A stretch of DNA of 64,000 nt from NCBI RefSeq assembly GCF_009830285.1, contig NZ_WUQX01000001.1, positions 3,224,501 through 3,288,500 of the forward strand, written 5' to 3'. Source of the DNA: Sporofaciens musculi (GTDB taxonomy: Bacteria > Bacillota > Clostridia > Lachnospirales > Lachnospiraceae). This document shows positions 25,681-32,823 of this stretch, piece after piece. Position 1 is the stretch's first letter. Each line of letters starts with the position of its first letter. The notes below the pieces were generated by a model. The model ran no database searches. It saw only the letters and a list, made by a program, of their open reading frames with translations, and had not been told where the DNA came from. Both the position numbers and the translations under genes were made by a program.

Positions 25681-28068
25681 CTAAATAGTACCAGGTAAGC
25701 ACTTTTTTATTTCTTTCTGCCGGTTCTCACAATCCGTAAATTCATTAAAATAATTAATAAATAATGAAGCATATAATATTTTTAAAATATATAAATTCTT
25801 CCGGTGCTTATTCCTCATATCACCAATAAAACAATCTCTGCTTACTGACAAATAATGAGTCACATTATCCCCATAATATATCGTCTCTATCGAAAATGGT
25901 TCGTTCGTCTCTATCGCCTCATCACGGATAATAATTCCCTTATAATAACATTTAGATTGATTTATGTCTCCATCTAAAGTCAAAATAGACATAATATAAT
26001 CTTTATTATCCCATAAAACCATTGTATCATCATATACAAAACTTTTTATATTCCAACTCTCATTACCTATTTTCACAGAATTAACAACATTCCTGCCAAC
26101 TTTCTCCAAATTAACAGAAGGAGTAGGAAGCCACCCCATCCCCACTCTCCGTTCAGCCTCATTATCGCATTCTAGGTAAACAGGAATCAAAGAATAAATT
26201 GCCATCTCAGAAATGTAGCGTTCCATTATATCCAGCAAAACTTTTGGCAACTCTTGGCAGTCATAAATATTTCTTTCTATTCTCTCATCCAAGCCGAAAA
26301 ACTTCTTTTTTTCCTGGAGCTCCCGCAAAAACAAACCAAGATTAATATATACCTCAACACGGGTTCCATTTTTTGCATCGCTATCTGAATATTCAGAAAC
26401 CTTCCCGCCTTTTTTCTTACTTTCAATTACAATCTTTTTGCCTCTTGGTTCTTTTTCCGACTTAGTAATAAAAACAACTGCATCTGTAAGCATAAAAGCA
26501 GATTGGATTCCAATTCCAAATCCTCCAGTTGGTCTAAGCCATACAGGCATTTTTTCTATTTCATCTGCATACTCCTTACGGCTTTTCCAATGATTGCCAG
26601 CCACAACTGAAAGTGTAGATATACATTTTTCTTCCATCCCAATCCCATGATCTTGTATTGAAAAAAGAATTTCCTGTTTTTCCCAATTAATCTTAAACTC
26701 CATTTCAATCCTGTTCTGCTCATATACGTCGGAGTTAATGTCAAAAGGTGTGATGTCCTCTGGAGGATACATTTTCAACAACGATTTCTGTTCTTTAAGC
26801 CACAGCCATAACTTCATCTTTGAAGCATCCAGTGCATTCTGCAGATACTCCCTGATAAACTCCAGACGAGTTTTATAAATGTTATTTCCTATCAACATCT
26901 CAAATATTCCGACAGGATCTGCCTGAAAATTAGTCTGCTTATTAGCATCGAACAATTCATCTTTATAGTATATTTTCAGATCACATTTATTCATCCGACA
27001 TCCATATAATTCTTTCGGAACAATCAAATTCCAAGAACAGATAAGATGTACCGTTTCTTCCTCAATCCAGGAAAACCATTGATTCACAGTTTTACACACT
27101 TGAAAATCTTCAGATTTTGCAACCGCCGATATTCCTTCCTCTGTATAAGAAAGATGTGTCATTGCTTTATGTTTCTGTATATGGAGCTGGCTCTCTACAG
27201 GGATCATTCCCATATGATTCAGCATACGGGTATTAAAACGGTTACTGTCCATATCCAGGAGATCACCAAGGCGAATCATCACAGCCGCAAACTGAGGGTG
27301 CATATGATCACAGCTAAACCCATTATCTTCCTGTTTTACCATGCTGTATACTTTCTCAAATTCCTCTCCATGCAATATAGAAATCTGTGCTACAATTTCA
27401 TACATGCGGCTCCTGTCTTTTTTACGTCCATAACCACGGATAAATCCTCCTGAACGTTCTGTATGTCTGCTCCGTATAAACTCAGTATACAATAGCATAA
27501 TATAACGCTGTGCAATAACTGCCCAGCATTCCTGATCCAAAAGGTTATCAAATTCTTTTATAAATTCATTCGGCTCATCGGCATTAGCGGCTCTCACAAA
27601 TTCTGAACGGTTCCTTACAATCTCATCCAATTTTGTATAGATATAAGCTATCTTTCTCGTATCTTCCGATTTAGAATTCATTGATTTTTTTACAAATTCC
27701 TTAAACTCCGACTGTTCCCATATATCACACAGCTCCTCATAGGTAATTGCCATACCAATATCATGACAATAAGCGCTTTCCAATAACAGCCACAAGTCGC
27801 TCACCGAAAGCATTTCTACTCTCTCTTTTCCTAAGATCATTTTAATATTATGCAAAATATTAACAGAATGTGATCTATCGTGCATACTGTAATGCTGAAA
27901 GTCAAACACTGTTGTATCTGTAAAAGAACAGTAGTATTTCTTATCTTCCCTCCACTCATTTATCAGATGATTCCCTATTTTAAATTCCTGACATTTTATC
28001 TCAAAACATTTCTCAATATATGTATCTGCCTGAGAAGCATTCAGAAATCCTTCTCCATCCCTCATCAT
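25681..28068 (-). CDS. HD phosphohydrolase domain fused to an Hsp90-like (GHKL) ATPase
   Basis: Large cytoplasmic protein of 795 residues. The N-terminal half looks like an HD metal-dependent phosphohydrolase: HDRSHS (64-69), CHDIGM (101-106, the His-Asp pair), HGEEF (233-237) and GDLLDMDSNRFN (268-279). The second half is a GHKL/Hsp90-type ATPase: N-box REYLQNALDASK (406-417, with Glu, Asn and Asp in place), G1 box DHGIGM (473-478) and G2 box TGGFGIG (514-520). Both parts keep their key residues, so both may be active. This arrangement points to ATP-driven control of a nucleotide phosphohydrolase, as in conflict systems, but that is inference. It is the fourth gene of a minus-strand run that starts with a phosphoribosyltransferase-like protein. 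Confidence 0.82.
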   Translation of the reverse strand: MMRDGEGFLNASQADTYIEKCFEIKCQEFKIGNHLINEWREDKKYYCSFTDTTVFDFQHYSMHDRSHSVNILHNIKMILGKERVEMLSVSDLWLLLESAYCHDIGMAITYEELCDIWEQSEFKEFVKKSMNSKSEDTRKIAYIYTKLDEIVRNRSEFVRAANADEPNEFIKEFDNLLDQECWAVIAQRYIMLLYTEFIRSRHTERSGGFIRGYGRKKDRSRMYEIVAQISILHGEEFEKVYSMVKQEDNGFSCDHMHPQFAAVMIRLGDLLDMDSNRFNTRMLNHMGMIPVESQLHIQKHKAMTHLSYTEEGISAVAKSEDFQVCKTVNQWFSWIEEETVHLICSWNLIVPKELYGCRMNKCDLKIYYKDELFDANKQTNFQADPVGIFEMLIGNNIYKTRLEFIREYLQNALDASKMKLWLWLKEQKSLLKMYPPEDITPFDINSDVYEQNRIEMEFKINWEKQEILFSIQDHGIGMEEKCISTLSVVAGNHWKSRKEYADEIEKMPVWLRPTGGFGIGIQSAFMLTDAVVFITKSEKEPRGKKIVIESKKKGGKVSEYSDSDAKNGTRVEVYINLGLFLRELQEKKKFFGLDERIERNIYDCQELPKVLLDIMERYISEMAIYSLIPVYLECDNEAERRVGMGWLPTPSVNLEKVGRNVVNSVKIGNESWNIKSFVYDDTMVLWDNKDYIMSILTLDGDINQSKCYYKGIIIRDEAIETNEPFSIETIYYGDNVTHYLSVSRDCFIGDMRNKHRKNLYILKILYASLFINYFNEFTDCENRQKEIKKCLPGTI

Positions 28069-28087
28069 AGCATTTACGACTCTTTCT

Positions 28088-28711
28088 CTAATCTGTATTA
28101 ACTAAATTCCCCTGCCTTCTCTGCATTTCCAGCCATTCCAGTCCACGCAGACAAATACAACGGAGCTGTGTACAATCCCCTAACTTTTTGGGCATTCCTT
28201 TTTTGTGAATCTCTATAATTCTTTCCATCCAAGCGCCTCCAAGATTATTCTCCAATTCCGTCAATTCTTCTGAATCTATCTGCTTCTCAACATCTTTTCC
28301 ACTTTGCATCCTGAACCATTGTACCGTCAAGTACTGTAATGTAATAAAATGATGTATAAACTCCATATTTTCTACACTGTCTTGCAATGCCAAAATGGGT
28401 ATTTCAAAGAAAACATGTGTATTAAACTTAATCTTTTCCTTAGGCTCTTTTATTGAATGTATAATAAATCTATCTCTAAATTTTTCTTTCGTCACATATT
28501 TTTTTACTTCTCTTGAAATGTCTTCCAAGGCTTTTGAATGAAACCTATCGCCAATCTCGCCAATCTCTGTACAATAAATACACTTTTCAAACATGTATAT
28601 ATCTAATATAATTCTCCGACTATCCTTCCTAGCTCCTCCCTCCTTGATCATTGCTATCATGCTCCGGTCATATTCTGCAATCCAAACTGCAACTTTGTCT
28701 CTTGTGTCCAT
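28088..28711 (-). CDS. Hypothetical protein upstream of the HD/Hsp90-like ATPase
   Basis: Unrecognised soluble protein of 207 residues with no signal peptide or membrane segment. It starts VAVWIAEYDRSMIAMIKEGG, has a central FNTHVFFEIPILALQDSVEN and a helical end with CTQLRCICLRGLEWLEMQRR. The cysteines (CIYC, CTQLRCIC) could bind metal, but the spacing is not a known finger. AGGGGAAGAA leads into ATG 28711. It ends 20 bases before the ATPase start and begins 21 bases after the previous gene, so it is almost certainly part of the same transcript. The function cannot be inferred from sequence alone. Confidence 0.68.
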   Translation of the reverse strand: MDTRDKVAVWIAEYDRSMIAMIKEGGARKDSRRIILDIYMFEKCIYCTEIGEIGDRFHSKALEDISREVKKYVTKEKFRDRFIIHSIKEPKEKIKFNTHVFFEIPILALQDSVENMEFIHHFITLQYLTVQWFRMQSGKDVEKQIDSEELTELENNLGGAWMERIIEIHKKGMPKKLGDCTQLRCICLRGLEWLEMQRRQGNLVNTD

Positions 28712-28731
28712 TTCTTCCCCTACTCTGCGAA

Positions 28732-29631
28732 TTAATAATTCACCACGAATTCTTCAATCTTATGCATATATTGCATACGAATTTCCCCTAATTCATTATG
28801 ATAATAAGACTCAAGAATACTGGATTTATTGTAAAGCGAGGACTTATTTTTCAAAGCCTTCTTAAAATATTTCCTATTATTTTCTAAAATGTCTTGATTG
28901 ATTTCATTTCTTAAAAATTCATCTTTAAATATCCATTTTTCAAATGCTTCAGAAAAATCATCGTAACACAACCTTGCTTTTTCAATACCAATCTTTGTAA
29001 CATACAACATTACAGCCCAATAATAGTATAGGTTAAAAAATGGCAAAAACAAATCACTATTTTCTCCATATCGGAACCCCCTCTTAATACCGTCTTCCTC
29101 CATAGTTAATTTATTGCTGCACATACTCAAGTTTAACATTGTAACAATAGTCCTTGTTAAGGCGTACTTTTCCTCATCTCTACTTTTAAAGACAAACTTA
29201 TTACATATAAGCGCTTCTATTTCTTCCAATGATACTACCGTATCTATCTTTTTACCGCAAGGATTTTTACGCCATTCTAAATATCTATCTTTCTTTTCAG
29301 TAAGTAGTACATTGATCATGGTATATGCTTTATCTTCATTATAAGGCTTTTCTATCTTTTCATAAAGACTAGATATTCTTCTTACATTTACTAACTCTTT
29401 ATTTTGCAATCCTTCCATCATTTTAAGTCTTTCATATATGATTCTCGGATTATCCTTCATCTTTTTGTACAATTCATGTACAATATTGATAAAATCCTGT
29501 GAATAATGGTCTTTCATGATGAGATAATTATACACCAGTTCGACGCCACTTTCAATCTTCATATAATTGCAAAAACATTCTGCAATGTACATACTCAAAA
29601 AATAAACACATTCCCTATATTTACCTCTCAA
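28732..29631 (-). CDS. Hypothetical helical protein of the HD/Hsp90-like cassette
   Basis: Unrecognised protein of about 299 residues, mostly helical, with Lys, Glu, Tyr and Asn in abundance. Stretches such as IYERLKMMEGLQNKELVN and LFLPFFNLYYYWAVMLYVTK suggest a repeat-free alpha-helical fold. One hydrophobic patch (about 205-222) is too polar around it for a confident membrane helix. The start is uncertain: the frame opens at TTG 29631 without a clear ribosome site, and the first in-frame ATG is at residue 14. The frame is open further upstream into the end of the phosphoribosyltransferase-like gene. Second gene of the minus-strand run. Confidence 0.62.
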   Translation of the reverse strand: MRGKYRECVYFLSMYIAECFCNYMKIESGVELVYNYLIMKDHYSQDFINIVHELYKKMKDNPRIIYERLKMMEGLQNKELVNVRRISSLYEKIEKPYNEDKAYTMINVLLTEKKDRYLEWRKNPCGKKIDTVVSLEEIEALICNKFVFKSRDEEKYALTRTIVTMLNLSMCSNKLTMEEDGIKRGFRYGENSDLFLPFFNLYYYWAVMLYVTKIGIEKARLCYDDFSEAFEKWIFKDEFLRNEINQDILENNRKYFKKALKNKSSLYNKSSILESYYHNELGEIRMQYMHKIEEFVVNY

Positions 29632-29657
29632 TATGTTTTTTAGCGCACTTTTATCTG

Positions 29658-30596
29658 TTATCTTTTGTATGTTTTTGTATATTCAGTATTTTTACAATCC
29701 CAAAACAAGCTTTCCCATAATTTGCAAAGATACTCTTTATCCATAGAACGCAAAATAGCAAATGGTATCAATATAATCTCAATGTCATCTTCTTCCTTCT
29801 TTACGTATATTCCCTCCATCACAAAATCAACTGCAAACTGGGACGTAATTTGGAATAATTCACAATCTTTCATCTGAAAAATGAAACTTGGAAATATTTC
29901 TTCTTCATTAAATTTGTAAAAATTCTCGTGAAACCTCCAACTTTCATTTCCATTTTTCAGCCTCTCAAACTGCTTTTGGGTTAATCGAATCCGAAAATCC
30001 ATCTCCTCATCGTCTGTTTTACTATCATGTAAGAATGGCAGGTCAATCACAAATGGTATCCCTTGCTTCTGCAGTACTTTCGTCTGTTTCATGCATAGTT
30101 CACCTATCCCATCATCTGACATATGGATAAAATAATTCAATTTCTCCCAAAACCAAACTTCCTCCTCTTGCCCCGCTTGTCTGGCAATCTCTACTTTCTT
30201 CTCAATATCTACTTCTAAAGACATCGCAAATACAAGCGGAAAAATCATTTTCGGCTCAATCCCTAATCCTATTAACAAATAAAATGTTTCCAACAGACTT
30301 GCACCTTGAGATAATGAATCATCCACTAAATAGATGAATTTATCTTTCAATCGTGAAATATCGACAATCTTTCTGACGTATCTGTCGCTATATAACTCTA
30401 TTTTATGGGCATTTTTAGTATTTTTCTCAAACACTTTATAGATCCAATACCCCTTTCGGGTATTCAGCAAGAGCACTGCGTTCTTTTTAGAGGGGTTATT
30501 ATTCACATCCCATATCTCATTATTTAACTTCACCAAAAAATACTTCAGCTTTGCCCCACATGTAGTATTTATGAACTGTTCCCAGCTATTCATCAT
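29658..30596 (-). CDS. Phosphoribosyltransferase-like protein, first gene of the cassette
   Basis: Soluble protein of 312 residues. Residues about 38-150 fit the type I phosphoribosyltransferase fold: AVLLLNTRKGYWIYK, then the PRPP-binding loop FIYLVDDSLSQGASLLETFY (hydrophobic strand, two Asp, small residues SQGAS), then PKMIFPLVFAMSL. The C-terminal half is not recognised. In a standard enzyme the loop reads VDDvxTTGxT, and here SLSQGAS keeps the acidic pair and the Gly, so PRPP binding is plausible but not certain. RBS TTAGGGATGG lies upstream of the ATG. It opens the operon that continues with two unknown proteins and the HD/Hsp90-like ATPase. A nucleotide-linked substrate for the HD domain is one possible link. 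Confidence 0.7.
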   Translation of the reverse strand: MMNSWEQFINTTCGAKLKYFLVKLNNEIWDVNNNPSKKNAVLLLNTRKGYWIYKVFEKNTKNAHKIELYSDRYVRKIVDISRLKDKFIYLVDDSLSQGASLLETFYLLIGLGIEPKMIFPLVFAMSLEVDIEKKVEIARQAGQEEEVWFWEKLNYFIHMSDDGIGELCMKQTKVLQKQGIPFVIDLPFLHDSKTDDEEMDFRIRLTQKQFERLKNGNESWRFHENFYKFNEEEIFPSFIFQMKDCELFQITSQFAVDFVMEGIYVKKEEDDIEIILIPFAILRSMDKEYLCKLWESLFWDCKNTEYTKTYKR

Positions 30597-30756
30597 ACAC
30601 CATCCCTAATTTTAAATTTATATATTTCACTTATCACTTTCATGGCGTATTGTCAATGCTTTCACCCCAGACAAGCAGCATAATATAGCCAGAATACTTG
30701 TCTTTCGCTTCACCTTACACTTTATATATTACACCTCACAAAATGAACTACACAAA

Positions 30757-30780
30757 AGTGAAACGAAACATTCGTTCACT
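30757..30780. promoter_or_regulatory. Dyad operator candidate next to the regulator promoter
   Basis: AGTGAAACGA (30757-30766) faces TCGTTCACT (30772-30780); the arms match apart from one extra A. It touches the -35 box of the regulator promoter, the right place for autorepression and for control of the divergent operon. Confidence 0.6.
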
Positions 30781-30808
30781 TGACCACTCAAAAAATTAAT
30801 GTTATAGT
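30780..30808 (+). promoter_or_regulatory. Sigma-A type promoter for the winged-helix regulator
   Basis: TTGACC (30780-30785), a 17-bp spacer and TATAGT (30803-30808), 34 bases before the start codon. Near consensus. Confidence 0.75.
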
Positions 30809-30841
30809 AATTATACATCTATTACAAGGAAAGGAGTAGCC

Positions 30842-31825
30842 ATGGAGAAATCTAACGCTTATTCATTTGACACTTTTGAATCAGAAACCAGTATAGATAA
30901 AAACATTATGGATGAGCTCAATAGGACGTTGACCAAAAGTCATCGTGAAATTTTAAATGTCCTCCACAGCTCTCCGAACCTTACTCCGAAATCTCTCAGT
31001 GCTAGATTAGGGAAATCGCCAAATAGTCTCTCAAATATGCTTTCGAGGATAAATGAAATTAATCCACACCTCATCCATGATGAAAAAGTAGGACGAGAAA
31101 AGCAATTACGGTTGGGTACTATAGGCATTGCATACTTAGAAGCGCAAGAATCTTCATCTGATAAACCAAAGAAAATACTTAAATTTTCTAACTCTGCACG
31201 TGATGAAGCTTTGAAAAACGCTCTGTTATCTCTTAATAACTTTAAAAAATGCGATCCTGATAATTGGCTCTTAAAATTGGATGATTGTCTAACCGACCAT
31301 ATGAATATAGATGAAAATCCTCTTTTGTATACTGCCTACAATAAATTTATTGATAATATTCGTACATTAAGAATTAAAGGATATCTTCTAACATTACAGA
31401 CTATTTACGACCACTTAAATAACGAAATTATCGTAAAACGGATTCAGGAGACCCTGGATCAGTTATTAAATCATTTTTATCAGTTAGAAACCTTGTTCAA
31501 TCTAACTAATGAAAAACCTCAAATTGCTTTTGAAATTATTGATGATATGTTTCTGAAGATTTTTCCTGACGTTTGGGGCGGTTTGCCAACCGTTTCATCA
31601 ATACCGCACAAAAATCTCTTTCCTGAAGCAACATATGCCTCTACATATTATCAGATTTCAAATATGGTACACACGGCAGTCCTAAATCATTGGGAAAAAA
31701 AACAAGCCATCGAGCAATGGGAAAAAAGTTATTGTACCAGTAATGTAATATTCTATTATATTGCCGAAAAATGTAAGACTATTCAAACCATCCAATCTAT
31801 CAAGCAGGGAAAAAGCATCTTGTAA
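30842..31825 (+). CDS. Winged-helix regulator divergent from the HD/Hsp90-like cassette
   Basis: Predicted DNA-binding protein of 327 residues. Residues about 32-98 form a MarR/ArsR-like winged helix: SHREILNVLHSSPNLTPKSL, ARLGKSPNSLSNMLSRINE and a basic wing VGREKQLRLGTIG. The C-terminal 200 residues are mostly helical, with FIDNIRTLRIKGYLLTLQTI; I do not recognise the domain, which may sense a ligand or a partner. A strong promoter, a dyad over its -35 edge and GGAAAGGAG before the ATG support expression and autoregulation. A terminator hairpin overlaps the stop. Divergent placement suggests it controls the cassette at 24658-30596. Confidence 0.78.
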   Translation: MEKSNAYSFDTFESETSIDKNIMDELNRTLTKSHREILNVLHSSPNLTPKSLSARLGKSPNSLSNMLSRINEINPHLIHDEKVGREKQLRLGTIGIAYLEAQESSSDKPKKILKFSNSARDEALKNALLSLNNFKKCDPDNWLLKLDDCLTDHMNIDENPLLYTAYNKFIDNIRTLRIKGYLLTLQTIYDHLNNEIIVKRIQETLDQLLNHFYQLETLFNLTNEKPQIAFEIIDDMFLKIFPDVWGGLPTVSSIPHKNLFPEATYASTYYQISNMVHTAVLNHWEKKQAIEQWEKSYCTSNVIFYYIAEKCKTIQTIQSIKQGKSIL

Positions 31826-31850
31826 TAGCAGTTGATTTACAAGGTGCTTT
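31812..31850 (+). terminator. Terminator hairpin at the end of the winged-helix gene
   Basis: AAAGCATCTTGTAA (31812-31825) pairs with TTACAAGGTGCTTT (31837-31850), allowing one wobble pair, and is followed by ACTTTT. It starts inside the last codons. Confidence 0.7.
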
Positions 31851-32062
31851 ACTTTTAAGCCTTATAAATGCAAAAATAGTACACAAATAAAGGGAACTGT
31901 CTTCTATAAATTCCCTTACCATTGAGCAACCATTTATATACTATCATACTTTCTGTATAATTTCGACATATTTCGCTAAATTCTTTTAAAATCTTTTAAA
32001 ATGTGATAATCTATTCTTAATGATGTGTATGCAGCCCAAGTTCAGTGATAATATTTTATGTC
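31851..32062. other. Intergenic stretch without a gene
   Basis: No coding frame with a ribosome site is seen. The only structure is a short dyad AAGGGAA...TTCCCTT near 31890-31918. Sequence is AT-rich. Confidence 0.5.
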
Positions 32063-32091
32063 TTTACACCTCATCCACCGATTGATATAAT
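32063..32091 (+). promoter_or_regulatory. Sigma-A promoter of the 60-residue gene
   Basis: TTTACA (32063-32068), a 17-bp spacer and a perfect TATAAT (32086-32091), 43 bases before the start at 32135. Confidence 0.75.
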
Positions 32092-32134
32092 GAAAGTACC
32101 ATATAAACAGCGCTTATAGAAAGTAGGTGAGGAT

Positions 32135-32317
32135 ATGACTGAAAAAGAGCTGATGCAAAAAAATATTGAGGAGTTTGTTCAACTGCAAAGCTATATGCTA
32201 TTAGCTGATAAAGATTCGGAAGTATATAAAGCTATGAAAGTAAGATACAATACTCTAAAAGTTATTTTAACTTCTTCTGGAATCAATCTAACAGAAATTG
32301 ATAGAATCAAAGAATAG
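32135..32317 (+). CDS. Small conserved-looking protein of 60 residues
   Basis: Small, charged, helical protein with no membrane segment: EKELMQKNIEEFVQLQSYML, then KVRYNTLKVILTSSGINLTE. It has a near-consensus promoter and the ribosome site AGGTGAGGAT just before the ATG, so it is probably expressed. It lies directly upstream of a decayed XRE fragment; I recall similar small proteins near XRE genes in related Clostridia, but that is memory rather than evidence here. It does not show the Spo0E signature. Confidence 0.65.
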   Translation: MTEKELMQKNIEEFVQLQSYMLLADKDSEVYKAMKVRYNTLKVILTSSGINLTEIDRIKE

Positions 32318-32328
32318 CTGTCAACTTA

Positions 32329-32383
32329 TATCACTCTGGGGGAAGCAAAGACCATGCCTGAAAATGCGCTTAATCAGGTATGT
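32329..32383 (+). pseudogene. Decayed fragment of an XRE regulator
   Basis: The translation TYITLGEAKTMPENALNQ matches the C-terminal signature YISPEEAQTMPEDAQELL of the XRE protein at 23238-23624. There is no helix-turn-helix in front of it. It is a remnant of a fourth XRE copy. Confidence 0.6.
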
Positions 32384-32477
32384 AAAATGATAATTTTTCG
32401 ACATTACTAAAATCAATTTTCAGTGCCGATTTTTTTACATTTACCGTTTTTTTCGACGCTATTTTCGATTTCCTTAT

Positions 32478-32514
32478 ATGAATAGTATTGCCATTTTCTG
32501 GTGATACTATTCAT
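32478..32514 (+). repeat. Perfect 11-bp inverted repeat, terminator-like
   Basis: ATGAATAGTAT (32478-32488) and ATACTATTCAT (32504-32514) with a 15-base loop, followed by a T-rich stretch. It could end the 60-residue gene transcript or be a relic of a mobile element end. Confidence 0.55.
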
Positions 32515-32552
32515 TTTCATTTCTTTTATTTTTCATTCCCTAGCATTGTTTC

Positions 32553-32790
32553 ACAGGCATACGCTCTGGATATCTTTATAACCGTCTCCATTAATTCCCA
32601 ACGCAACATAGGCTGCTTTTGTTATGATCCGCCCATCTTCACGGACTTTAAAGTGTACTGCATCCAGGAACACGACAGGATAAAAAGAATCCAGTGTTCT
32701 GCAGTACCATTCTTTTGCTTCTTCCATTACTTTATCCGTGATGTTGGAAATGGAGCCGGCTGAAAGTTCTATCCCATAGAGGGACTTTTA
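32553..32790 (-). pseudogene. Fragment of an IS256-type transposase
   Basis: On the minus strand the translation includes LYGIELSAGSISNITDKVME, DSFYPVVFLDAVHFKVRED and ITKAAYVALGINGDGYKDIQ, the central part of an IS256/Mutator transposase with the first catalytic Asp (FLDA). Both ends are missing and no terminal repeats are seen. About 80 codons remain. Confidence 0.8.
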
Positions 32791-32823
32791 CACACCCACA
32801 CATCATCATTCATGGGAAGAATT

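Larger units (their letters stand above)
30597..30841. promoter_or_regulatory. Divergent control region of the cassette and its regulator
   Basis: The 245-bp gap between the phosphoribosyltransferase-like operon and the winged-helix regulator. It contains a dyad at 30757-30780, a strong plus-strand promoter at 30780-30808, and on the minus strand GTGAAGCGAAAGACA (30699-30713), close to one arm of the dyad. A minus-strand TTGACA is present near 30650, but I cannot place a matching -10 box. Confidence 0.6.

Noticed and set aside
30842-31825. Toxin-antitoxin reading of the regulator and cassette
   Set aside because: The regulator is 327 residues and divergent, not a small antitoxin gene preceding a toxin, and the cassette has four large genes.
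32135-32317. Spo0E-like phosphatase for the 60-residue protein
   Set aside because: The Spo0E signature (SxxxD near the C-terminus) is missing, so it is left as a hypothetical protein.
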